Shown: positions 1-6,343 of the stretch, piece after piece
Position numbering within the stretch: position 1 is the stretch's first letter
Layout of the letters: the number at the start of each line of letters is the position of its first letter
NCBI GenBank assembly: GCA_964652585.1
Contig: CAZZDA010000053.1
Span: 1 to 6,734 of the forward strand
DNA: 6,734 bases
DNA from: CAZZDA01 sp964652585
GTDB taxonomy: Bacteria; Patescibacteriota; Patescibacteriia; UBA1544
Reading direction: 5' to 3'
Made by a program: the position numbers and the translations under genes
Notes under the pieces: model-generated
What the model was told of the DNA's origin: nothing
Database searches by the model: none
Seen by the model: the letters and a program-made list of their open reading frames with translations, nothing else

Positions 1-38
<38 letters not shown>

Positions 39-821
39 GCGTTCATCCGCGCTTCGGTTCAAGGCTACGTCCCGAAGGATTTCACCCCTCCCCTTAACGT
101 TCGGACACTGGCCAGGCATCAGCCCCTATACGTACTCTTAAGAGTTTGCAGAGACCTGTGTTTTTGGTAAACAGTCGCTTGACATCTTTCGCTGCGGCCC
201 TGATTGCTCAGGGCAGGCCTTATCCCGAAGTTACGGCCGCTGTTTTGCCGAGTTCCTAAACGAGGGTTATCTCGTGCACCGTCGTATGCTCAACTCGCCT
301 ACCTGTGTCGGTTTGCGGTACGGATTGCATGCGCTTAGCTCTAGAGGTTTTTCTTGGAAGTGCATTCACTGTAATTGGGTCTGCCCGAGGGCTTTCCCTT
401 CTGCCAACGTTCAACGCTTCACGTGTCCCGGATTTGCCTGGGACACACGCCTACTTCGCCAGCAACGCCTATAGCCAAAAAACGCTACGGCCTTTGCACT
501 CCGTCACCCCATCGAAAACACATACAAGTGCAGGAATATTAACCTGCTCATCCATCGGCTACCCCCTTCGGGTTCACCTTAGGACCGACTAACCCTGGGC
601 CGATTTTCGTTGCCCATGGAAACCTTAGGCTTACGGTGGGCGGGGTTTTTACCCGCCTTTTTACTACTCATGCCAACATTCTCTCTTCCAAGCGCTCCAC
701 CATACCTTACGATACGACTTCACCGCCCTTGGAATGCTCCTCTACCACTTCCGTGATAAATCACGGAAATTCCTATCTTCGGTATGTCATTTGAGCCCCG
801 ATACATTTTCGGCGCGAAACA

Positions 822-883
<62 letters not shown>

Positions 884-1726
884 TTGTTTGAGTCACAACA
901 CCACCTTTTACACTTAATGACAATTTTGGGACCTTAGATGAGGATCTGGGCTGTTTCCCTTTTGACCAATGGAGCTTTGCCCCCATGGTCTGACTCCCGG
1001 ACATACATTCTCGGCATTCGGAGTTTGATTGGAAAGGGTAGGTTACCCCCCGCTTCCCATCCAGTGCTCTACCACCGAGATGCTTAAATTCCGAGGCTAG
1101 CCCTAAAGCTATTTCGAGGAGAACCAGCTATTACCAAGTTCGATTGGAATTTCTCCGCTAACCACAGCTCATCCCCGCGTGTTGCACGGCGCGTGGGTTC
1201 GGGCCTTCCCCCGACTTGTCGTCGGGGTTCACCCTGGCCATGGTTAGATCACTTGGTTTCGGGTCTTGTGCATACTGCTCGCATCCCGTTAGACGGGACA
1301 CACGCCGGTTAAGACTCGGTTTCCCTGCGCCTTCGCTCCGTAGAGCTTAAACATGCAGCATACACAAACTCGTTGGCTCATTCTTCAATAGGCACGCCGT
1401 CACCCCGAAAGGCTCCGACTCCTTGTAAGTATACGGTTTCAGATACTATTTCATCGGCCTCACCGGCCTGCTTTTCACCTTTCCCTCACGGTACTGGTTC
1501 ACTATCGATCACGAAAAGTATTTAGCCTTGGCGCATAGTCACGCCTGATTCCCACAGGATTTCTCGGGTCCCGCGGTACTTGAAAATAATAACCGTAAAG
1601 TGTTTACCCTTTTCGCGTACAGGACTTTCACCTTCTTTGGTAGGGCATTCCAACCCTTTCTACTAAGGAAGCACGCATCTTTACCCCGAGCTTACAAGCG
1701 CTCGAACGTCACCATTTCACAACCCC

Positions 1727-1811
1727 GCAGCAGCAACGGCTTGTACCTTGCAACGGTCTCACCTTCAGGTTAGTCAAAGACTCTCCATCCGGCAAAACCA
1801 ACCACTGCTAC
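1727..1811 (-). other. Expanded hairpin within 23S rRNA domain I
   Basis: This stretch sits between the GCGAGCGAA landmark and the segment matching the conserved 'GGAA..GCC..CCAAAGAAGGTGAAAG' region. The E. coli interval is much shorter. Its ends, read on the rRNA strand, are GUAGCAG and CUGCUGC, which pair over 7 bp with one wobble, so it appears to be an enlarged hairpin and not a foreign gene. Length differences are from memory of the E. coli rRNA. An excised intervening sequence is an alternative. Confidence 0.5.
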
Positions 1812-1852
1812 GGTTTAGGCTTTTCCCCTTTCGCTCGCCGCTACTTAGGGAA

Positions 1853-1905
1853 TCACAAGACAATAGGCACTTACCCCCAGCTGAGAGTAAACGCCTATCG
1901 CCCAT
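1853..1905 (-). other. Additional stem-loop inserted in 23S rRNA domain I
   Basis: In E. coli only a few bases separate GGAAAAGAAAUCAA from GAUUCCC-AGUAGCGGCGAGCG. Here about 50 extra bases separate the corresponding GGAAAAGAGAACA and GAUUCCCUAAGUAGCGGCGAGCG. ATAGGC (1863-1868) pairs with GCCTAT (1893-1898), with a further TTAC/GTAA pairing inside, so the extra bases form a hairpin. Flanking rRNA is intact on both sides. The comparison relies on recalled E. coli sequence. Confidence 0.5.
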
Positions 1906-2136
1906 TACTGTTCTCTTTTCCTCCGCTTACTGAGATGTTTCACTTCAGCGGGTGCCCTTCACCACCCTATGTATTCAGGTGTGTGATATCTTGACATGAC
2001 TCAAGATGGGTTGCCCCATTCGGACATCTCCGGATCAAAGGTTGCTTACCACCTCCCCGAAGCTTATCGCAGGTTGCTACGTCCTTCATCGGCTTTTCGT
2101 GTCGAGGCATCCACCGTATACTCTTATTGATTATCC

Positions 2137-2183
2137 TGACATACGTGTTGGCAACCAATTGCAAAGGTTGCATTCGTATGTCA
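2137..2183 (-). repeat. Stem-loop directly before the 23S 5' end
   Basis: TGACATACG (2137-2145) and CGTATGTCA (2175-2183) are perfect 9-bp inverted repeats. An inner stem pairs GCAACC (2151-2156) with GGTTGC (2166-2171) around a 9-nt loop. The outer stem begins exactly at the inferred 23S 5' boundary. A double-stranded leader there could be an RNase III-type processing signal, which is inference. In better known systems the pre-23S ends pair with the 3' trailer instead, and the trailer is not visible here. Confidence 0.6.
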
Positions 2184-2224
2184 ATTTGCTCGACTTCATA
2201 GTGTTGAGAAATCTACTTTTTGTC

Positions 2225-2244
2225 ATTCCCGCGAAGGCGGGAAT
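2225..2244. repeat. REP-like palindrome (ATTCCCGC-N4-GCGGGAAT)
   Basis: ATTCCCGC (2225-2232) and GCGGGAAT (2237-2244) form an 8-bp perfect palindrome around GAAG, inside the longer pattern GTCATTCCCGC..GCGGGAATCCA. That pattern is a widespread short interspersed repeat whose translation gives the familiar spurious peptide VIPAKAGIH, and it does so here on the plus strand. It lies in the leader of the 23S transcript, where it would fold as a GC-rich hairpin. Only one copy is visible in the window. Confidence 0.65.
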
Positions 2245-2271
2245 CCATAAGAGATTTCTCTGACTAGATTT

Positions 2272-2313
2272 GGAATCTCTATCAAATGCTGATCTGTATC
2301 TTCAAGAGATTCC
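2272..2313 (-). repeat. Long hairpin in the 23S leader
   Basis: GGAATCTCT (2272-2280) and AGAGATTCC (2305-2313) are exact 9-bp inverted repeats. The loop between them contains a further ATCA/TGAT pairing. No U-tract follows on either strand, so this is not an intrinsic terminator. It may be part of the folded precursor upstream of 23S. Confidence 0.5.
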
Positions 2314-2403
2314 TGTGTTGAATTGAGGTTAATTGTCAACGTACGATCTATTTTCAGTGTATAAGCCAGCAAAGATCTTGCGAGCTTATTGCTAAAATCA
2401 GAT

Positions 2404-2456
2404 AAAAAGTGGTCGTTCCACTTGTTGTTGCTATGGTTGAGAGTGGTGTGACCACT
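2404..2456 (-). terminator. Terminator-like nested hairpin built from two self-complementary repeats
   Basis: On the minus strand AGTGGTCACACCACT (2456-2442) and AGTGGAACGACCACT (2422-2408) are two related palindromes. They can form two small hairpins, or one large one: AGTGGTC pairs with GACCACT (7 bp) and the inner CCACT pairs with AGTGG. The large form is followed directly by U5 (2408-2404). It stands between the strong upstream promoter and the 23S gene. It could be a second intrinsic terminator or pause site, or a paired operator. The U-tract is short, so termination is uncertain. Confidence 0.4.
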
Positions 2457-2469
2457 TACTTTTTCCACC

Positions 2470-2492
2470 AAAAAAACCGCTTGCAAGCGGTT
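2470..2492 (-). terminator. Intrinsic terminator of the leader RNA
   Basis: AACCGCTTGCAAGCGGTT (2475-2492) is a perfect palindrome that folds as CCGCU-UGCA-AGCGG. On the minus strand it runs into seven T (2476-2470). No T-tract follows it on the plus strand, so it is directional. It lies about 175 nt downstream of the start predicted from the 2656-2684 promoter. The AACCGC arm can pair instead with GCGGTT at 2525-2520. Confidence 0.75.
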
Positions 2493-2525
2493 CCTTCCCA
2501 TGGAATTTTCCGGGAGTTTAACCGC

Positions 2526-2558
2526 CTAGCACAATGAAAATTGCATTTTATCGCTCAT
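2526..2558 (-). CDS. Possible 10-residue leader peptide MSDKMQFSLC
   Basis: An ATG at 2558 is preceded at 8 nt by GGGGG (2571-2567), a weak Shine-Dalgarno-like run, and the frame stops at TAG (2528-2526). The last codons and the stop lie exactly in the strand ATTGTGCTAG that pairs with 2596-2606, so a translating ribosome would disrupt that stem just before the antiterminator. This arrangement recalls translation-coupled attenuation. A frame this short arises easily by chance, and the peptide has no run of one amino acid. Confidence 0.12.
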   Translation of the reverse strand: MSDKMQFSLC

Positions 2559-2655
2559 AGCGTATTCCCCCGTAGGGTTTTTGAAGAAAATATGAATTGT
2601 TGCTAGTTTTCCACCTCTTTTCCACATAAAAATAAAGTTCTTTACTAGCTCACGC

Positions 2656-2684
2656 AGTATAGCGTTTCACAAGGGTTGTGTCAA
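2656..2684 (-). promoter_or_regulatory. Strong sigma70-type promoter toward the 23S gene
   Basis: On the minus strand TTGACA (2684-2679) is followed by 17 bp and TATACT (2661-2656): a perfect -35 and a 5/6 -10. Predicted start is near 2649. It points at the leader RNA and, beyond two terminator-like hairpins, at the 23S gene. It is the best promoter I find upstream of the rRNA, so it may drive the rRNA by read-through or antitermination. Confidence 0.75.
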
Positions 2685-2704
2685 GAGTATTATCGTGATA
2701 TTGT
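2676..2704 (+). promoter_or_regulatory. Weak promoter candidate for tRNA-Leu
   Basis: TTGTGT (2676-2681), 17 bp, TATTGT (2699-2704) gives a start near 2711, two bases before the tRNA. The -35 match is only 3/6 and the -10 4/6. The position is right for a tRNA promoter, and its -35 overlaps the -35 of the opposing promoter, so the two may exclude each other. Confidence 0.35.
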
Positions 2705-2712
2705 AGAGCCAC

Positions 2713-2797
2713 GCCGGGGTGGTGAAATTGGTAGACACGCGTGGTTTAGGACCACGTACCGCAAGGTGTGGAGGTTCAAGTCCTCTCCCCGGCACCA
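2713..2797 (+). tRNA. tRNA-Leu (anticodon UAG)
   Basis: A complete class II cloverleaf is visible. The acceptor stem GCCGGGG (2713-2719) pairs with CCCCGGC (2787-2793), followed by discriminator A2794 and an encoded CCA (2795-2797). The D-arm region reads TGGTGAAATTGGTAGACA. The anticodon stem CGTGG/CCACG (2740-2744/2752-2756) encloses TTTAGGA with anticodon TAG (2747-2749). A long variable arm, TACC-GCAA-GGTG, and the T arm GAGG-TTCAAGT-CCTC complete it. The variable arm and anticodon identify leucine. It decodes CUN, mainly CUA and CUG. It stands alone, with its own terminator downstream. Confidence 0.97.
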
Positions 2798-2805
2798 CAT
2801 AACTG

Positions 2806-2826
2806 ACAGGTATGTACCTGTTTTTT
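2806..2826 (+). terminator. Intrinsic terminator after tRNA-Leu
   Basis: ACAGGTA (2806-2812) and TACCTGT (2815-2821) form a short hairpin, realistically CAGGT-ATGT-ACCTG, followed by T6 (2821-2826). It begins nine bases after the tRNA CCA and separates the tRNA transcript from the next gene. Confidence 0.75.
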
Positions 2827-2828
2827 AT

Positions 2829-2857
2829 TTGCTCGTGATAGCATTGTCTAGTATACT
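2829..2857 (+). promoter_or_regulatory. Promoter candidate for the surface-protein gene
   Basis: TTGCTC (2829-2834), 17 bp, TATACT (2852-2857): the -10 matches 5/6 and the -35 only 3/6. Predicted start is near 2864, giving a leader of about 36 nt. It follows the tRNA terminator directly, which supports an independent transcript. Confidence 0.45.
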
Positions 2858-2899
2858 TCTTGTGGGCAGGGATTTTGTTTCCTTGCATTTATTTAGTAA

Positions 2900-5800
2900 A
2901 TGCTTTTTTTATTTATGCGATTATTTTCCTCAAGTCTTTTTTTTATTACTCTTTTTTTATTCTTCTCACCTTTTACACTACACGCGCAAGAAACTCCCAT
3001 TGTTATCACCGAGATCGGTGCATATGAACTTACCGATCATGAATGGATAGAAATTTTCAATCGTTCTTCCGGAAGCATCAATCTTGAAGGATGGAAATTT
3101 GTGGAAGGATTTACAGAAAGTAAACCCGATGGCATAAAACACTCTCTTTCCGTACACCACGGAAGCTTTCTGCTCGCACCCAGTGCATACGCCATTATCG
3201 CACAGAAAGCAGATATTTTTCTTGCCGATCACGCATCAACAACAGTAACTATTTTGGATAGTTCGTGGGGAACGCTCAAAGAAAGCGGGGAGCGTGTACA
3301 GCTTCTTGACGCGGAAGGCGTAGCACAAGAAGATTTTATCTATCTTGCGACACCGGACACCTCTCTTGAACGAATTGATAGCAATATTTTTGACTACACA
3401 TCCGCCAACTGGACACCGCATTCTACAAGCAATAGCGCAGGGAGAGCAAATAGCGCTAGCGATAATGATACAAACCAAAATGACAATACTGCTGATGACG
3501 GCACTACTGATAATAATGATTCTAGCAATACTGCAAACGATACTACCGCCACAACAACACCTGAGATCACAAACCAAGATATTGCGCCGGAAAACACGGC
3601 GCCATCTTCCGGTTCATCAGGATCATCACCCACCATTTCTTTTGGCAACGTACTCGTTAACGAATTTGTATCTGATCCAGACGACGAGGATGTAGAATGG
3701 ATTGAACTCTATAACACAACCGACCAAACCATTTCATTTGAAGGATGGGTCATAGAAGACGGTACCGAAGCGCAAACCATGATTTCCGGAACTATCAACT
3801 CTAAAGGATTTTTTGTCATAGAAAAACCAAAGGGTAAGCTTAATAATACCGGCGACATCATATTTCTCTACACCCAGCAACATACACTCATTGATCGGGT
3901 AACGTATGGTGGTTGGGATGACGGCAATAAAAACGACAACGCGCCAAAAGCGCAAGATCCATACAGCACTGCTAGAAAGATTGATGGACTAAATTCTTTT
4001 AATAACGCCTCAGATTTCTCGCTGACCACTACACCCACAAAAGGTACGAGCAATATTGTCACGCAAGAAAATAACGAAAACAGCACCGACATATTGTCAT
4101 TACCAAACACCACATATTCTTCTTACCCCAACACCATTGTTATCAATGAACTCTACCCAAATCCTCCTGGAACAGATGATGCTGAATTTATTGAACTCTT
4201 GAATATCGGGAACATTGCCGTGAATGTGCAAGGGTGGATCATTGGGGACACAACAACCAAGCGCTACACACTTACCCAAGAAGATCTTGGCACAACTACT
4301 CTTAGCCCCTTGGATATTCTTGTACTGCCAAGAAGTATCACTAAAATTGCGCTCAATAATACCGGAGGAGAAACTGTAAAACTTTTTCATCCCGACAAAG
4401 TACTTTCAGATAGTACGTCCTACACGGAAAAAGCGGAAGAAGGCACAAGTTACGCGCGTAATAGCGAGGGTCAATGGCAATGGACACTCACCACCACCGA
4501 AGGAAAATCAAATACTATTACCATACCAAATCAATCGCCTGTACCTTTTTTTGAGATCGCCTATCAAGGAAATGCCGCGAACCCTTTATACGAGCCCGGT
4601 GAAGTACTTGCCTTTGACGCTTCAGATTCCACCGACCCGGACAATGACCAACTTGTCTTTGCCTGGGATTTTGGAGATGCTACGAGCGCCAACAGTATCG
4701 CACCACTGCATATTTTTGAAAAAGAAGGAATCTATACCGTCGCACTCACCATATCTGATAGCAGCATTACAACCGCAACAAGCAGCACTATTATTATCAG
4801 TACGACAACAAACACCTCAACCCCTTCTCGTATACTTGAGCCGGTAAGCACATCACCATACACCCCCACTAATCATACTATCTTCATCAATGAGCTCTAT
4901 CCCAATCCACCCGGTGATGACACGCAAGGAGAATTTATTGAACTGATCAATATTGGTGCTACGCCCTTTGACCTCTCTTTATGGACCCTGGATGATGATG
5001 AAGAAGGGTCGCGCCCATATACCATTCCGGAATACACAATCATTGATCCAAATAATTTTCTTACCTTTCCACGATCACAAACAAAACTCGCACTTAATAA
5101 TACGCACGATGCGGTACGGCTTTTCGCATCCAATGAACAACTTGTTGACAGCATCTATTTTGACAAGATAGCCGAAGGCGCAAGTTATATAAAGCTGGGA
5201 AATGAGTGGCGATGGACCGAGCAACCGACTCCCGGGGAATTAAATGTCCTCGTTGAGCCATCAACCCTTGCAAAAAAGAGCTCCGAACCAGCGCGTCATA
5301 TTGCCTTGGAAGATATTCGCCAACACGAAATTGGAGAGCATATCACTACTACCGGCATCATTGCAGTCGCCCCAAGAACATTTGGGAAAACAACCTTGTA
5401 TATTGTAGGATCGCCAGGCATTCAGTTGTATATGCACAGTGGGGAATGGCCGGAATTGTCTGTTGGAGAAATAGTCGAGGTTACCGGAACCTTAAGCACC
5501 GTACAAGGTGAACATCGGCTCAAACTCACAAGCGCGGATGTGATCACGCGCATGGGAACGCAAGAAATAGTTTCTCCTCTTACACTTGCGGCAGCTGATA
5601 TCGCAAAAGAATATGAAGGCTATTTAGTGACAATTGAGGGCGAAGTGGTACAAAAGCGCGGCAATTCTTTTTATCTTGATGATGGCACAGAAGAAGTACG
5701 TGCCTATATCAAAGACTCAACAGGCATAGACGCAAAAGCATACAAAAAAGGTGATTACCTTGCCATAACCGGGCTCGTAAGCCAAACGCGCGCCGGCTTT

Positions 5801-6019
5801 CGTATTTTACCGCGCAATGCCGATGATATAGAAAAAAAGGAAGGTGTTGTTGCAGGCGCAAGCGAGGAAAGTGAATACGCAACAGACGCCTCCATTCCCA
5901 AGCCAAAGAATTTTTGGTGGAATGGTGTAAAAAAATATACCGGGACAGCATTATTTGTTCTTGGATTTTTTGGCATTCTGATTGCCTTGTTTTACCCCCA
6001 TAAAAATAAAAGTGAATAA
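2900..6019 (+). CDS. Secreted, membrane-anchored protein with four lamin-tail domains, PKD and OB-like folds
   Basis: The protein has 1039 residues. Residues 1-29 form a signal peptide, a very hydrophobic Leu/Phe stretch ending SPFTLHA, with likely cleavage before QETP. Lamin-tail-type domains follow at about 33-150, 247-385, 411-540 and 660-782, each opening with the I-x-E or INELYPNPPG motif, then E-[FW]-I-E-[LI] and GW or LW. An Asn/Asp/Thr/Ser-rich linker spans 180-243. A PKD domain spans 546-634, with the typical FDASDSTDPDNDQ and AWDFGD motifs. Two OB-like beta regions lie at about 795-885 and 890-978. A Lys-containing stretch precedes one transmembrane helix (about 1013-1031) and a tail ending PHKNKSE, so most of the protein is outside the cell. 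No catalytic domain is recognisable; adhesion or surface display is inference. A stop codon directly before ATG 2900 fixes the earliest start. ATG 2915 (MRLFSSSLFF) is an equally good alternative. Neither has a Shine-Dalgarno sequence. Confidence 0.93.
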   Translation: MLFLFMRLFSSSLFFITLFLFFSPFTLHAQETPIVITEIGAYELTDHEWIEIFNRSSGSINLEGWKFVEGFTESKPDGIKHSLSVHHGSFLLAPSAYAIIAQKADIFLADHASTTVTILDSSWGTLKESGERVQLLDAEGVAQEDFIYLATPDTSLERIDSNIFDYTSANWTPHSTSNSAGRANSASDNDTNQNDNTADDGTTDNNDSSNTANDTTATTTPEITNQDIAPENTAPSSGSSGSSPTISFGNVLVNEFVSDPDDEDVEWIELYNTTDQTISFEGWVIEDGTEAQTMISGTINSKGFFVIEKPKGKLNNTGDIIFLYTQQHTLIDRVTYGGWDDGNKNDNAPKAQDPYSTARKIDGLNSFNNASDFSLTTTPTKGTSNIVTQENNENSTDILSLPNTTYSSYPNTIVINELYPNPPGTDDAEFIELLNIGNIAVNVQGWIIGDTTTKRYTLTQEDLGTTTLSPLDILVLPRSITKIALNNTGGETVKLFHPDKVLSDSTSYTEKAEEGTSYARNSEGQWQWTLTTTEGKSNTITIPNQSPVPFFEIAYQGNAANPLYEPGEVLAFDASDSTDPDNDQLVFAWDFGDATSANSIAPLHIFEKEGIYTVALTISDSSITTATSSTIIISTTTNTSTPSRILEPVSTSPYTPTNHTIFINELYPNPPGDDTQGEFIELINIGATPFDLSLWTLDDDEEGSRPYTIPEYTIIDPNNFLTFPRSQTKLALNNTHDAVRLFASNEQLVDSIYFDKIAEGASYIKLGNEWRWTEQPTPGELNVLVEPSTLAKKSSEPARHIALEDIRQHEIGEHITTTGIIAVAPRTFGKTTLYIVGSPGIQLYMHSGEWPELSVGEIVEVTGTLSTVQGEHRLKLTSADVITRMGTQEIVSPLTLAAADIAKEYEGYLVTIEGEVVQKRGNSFYLDDGTEEVRAYIKDSTGIDAKAYKKGDYLAITGLVSQTRAGFRILPRNADDIEKKEGVVAGASEESEYATDASIPKPKNFWWNGVKKYTGTALFVLGFFGILIALFYPHKNKSE

Positions 6020-6049
6020 AAAAAGACCCGAGTGCGATGCACAGCGGGT
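6018..6049 (-). terminator. Intrinsic terminator of the minus-strand structured RNA
   Basis: On the minus strand ACCCG (6049-6045) pairs with CGGGT (6030-6026). An inner TGC/GCA pairing (6041-6039/6035-6033) lies inside, and a run of seven T (6024-6018) follows after one C. No T-tract follows it on the plus strand, so it is directional. Its U-tract overlaps the TAA stop of the converging surface-protein gene. Confidence 0.7.
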
Positions 6050-6337
6050 GAAAGAACGAAGGACTTGGCGGGGCGCAGAGGCGTCAGACTTTGCAGAGGG
6101 AGGATAGGTGCAAACAGGAGAGCACCGATCACCGCTTCGGGCGCTTACGCACCCGCCAAGAAGGAAATACGAACGGACCGAGGGGAAAAGCCCTTAGGTG
6201 GGAGGAGGGGAAGCCCTTGGGCTTTGTTTGACCCCTCGGTCCGCAACAGCGTGAGATATCGGGCATGACGTAGAGGGAGGGAGTGGTCTACGACATCGCG
6301 ACATCAACCACGCTGAAGTTGATACTATTGAAAGAGC
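6018..6337 (-). ncRNA. Undescribed structured RNA with pseudoknot and CCUCC-rich loops
   Basis: The segment is bounded by its own promoter (6344-6372) and terminator (6018-6049) and is GC-richer than its surroundings. Reading 5' to 3' on the minus strand: GUAUCAAC (6325-6318) pairs with GUUGAUGU (6308-6301). CAGCGUG (6315-6309), in that hairpin's loop, pairs with CACGCUG (6253-6247), making an H-type pseudoknot that encloses a hairpin CGUAGA/UCUACG with loop CCACUCCCUCCC. Next is a 12-bp stem (6243-6232/6185-6174) with an inner 7-bp stem and a loop containing CCCCUCCUCCC. CUUGGC (6160-6155) pairs with GCCAAG (6069-6064) around three hairpins: GGGUGC-GUAA-GCGCCC, GGUGC/GCACC with loop UCUCCUGUUU, and GCAAAG/CUCUGC. 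Three wobbles (6142/6151, 6301/6325, 6302/6324) pair only in the minus-strand RNA; one position (6078/6091) favours the plus strand. It has no tmRNA, RNase P, SRP or 6S signatures. Confidence 0.65.
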
Positions 6338-6343
6338 CTGCAC

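Larger units (their letters stand above)
2470..2649 (-). ncRNA. Structured leader or small RNA upstream of 23S
   Basis: This segment runs from the predicted start of the strong minus-strand promoter to the intrinsic terminator and holds no convincing gene. Three pairings are mutually exclusive or adjacent. GCTAGT (2649-2644) can pair with ACTAGC (2607-2602). CTAGC-a-ACAAT (2606-2596) can instead pair with ATTGTGCTAG (2535-2526) over 10 bp with one bulge. GCGGTT (2525-2520) can pair with AACCGC (2492-2487), which would dissolve the terminator. Within that last loop TCCC/GGGA and GGAA/TTCC form another hairpin (2496-2515). The layout resembles an attenuator: a 5' element, antiterminator, terminator. 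It could equally be a free-standing RNA of about 180 nt. I match it to no known riboswitch. Confidence 0.45.

Noticed and set aside
2006..2263. 85-residue plus-strand frame ending LFVIPAKAGIHKRFL
   Set aside because: It is a shadow of the antisense 23S rRNA joined to the REP-like palindrome, which gives the familiar artefact VIPAKAGIH.
2223..2501. 92-residue minus-strand frame across the 23S leader
   Set aside because: It runs through several hairpins and a terminator, has no ribosome-binding site, and its residues follow the palindromes.
2470..2520. T-box antiterminator (GGGAAGGAACCGC resembles the T-box core)
   Set aside because: The UGGN-ACCGCG signature is only approximate, no stem I or specifier loop is seen, and the downstream gene is 23S rRNA, not an aminoacyl-tRNA synthetase or amino-acid gene.
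2404..2660. Replication origin, from the DnaA-like boxes and A/T-rich DNA
   Set aside because: There are only three degenerate boxes, no dnaA or dnaN neighbour, and the motifs lie inside a transcribed leader.
3400..3640. Low-complexity repeat array or CRISPR in the Asn/Asp/Thr linker
   Set aside because: The codons vary and there are no regular repeats or spacers. It is an ordinary disordered linker of the surface protein.
6032..6268. 78-residue open frame on the plus strand
   Set aside because: Its composition is Arg/Gly-rich and driven by the structured RNA's stems. It has no ribosome-binding site or recognisable domain and is antisense to the promoter and terminator pair.
6018..6337. Known housekeeping RNA (RNase P RNA, tmRNA, SRP RNA or 6S RNA) on either strand
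   Set aside because: I found no GAGGAAAGUCC or ACAGAA-type RNase P core, no tRNA-like 3' end with GGUUCGA and CCA, and no GGAAGGAAGC SRP tip. The fold is not a single long interrupted 6S-type rod.
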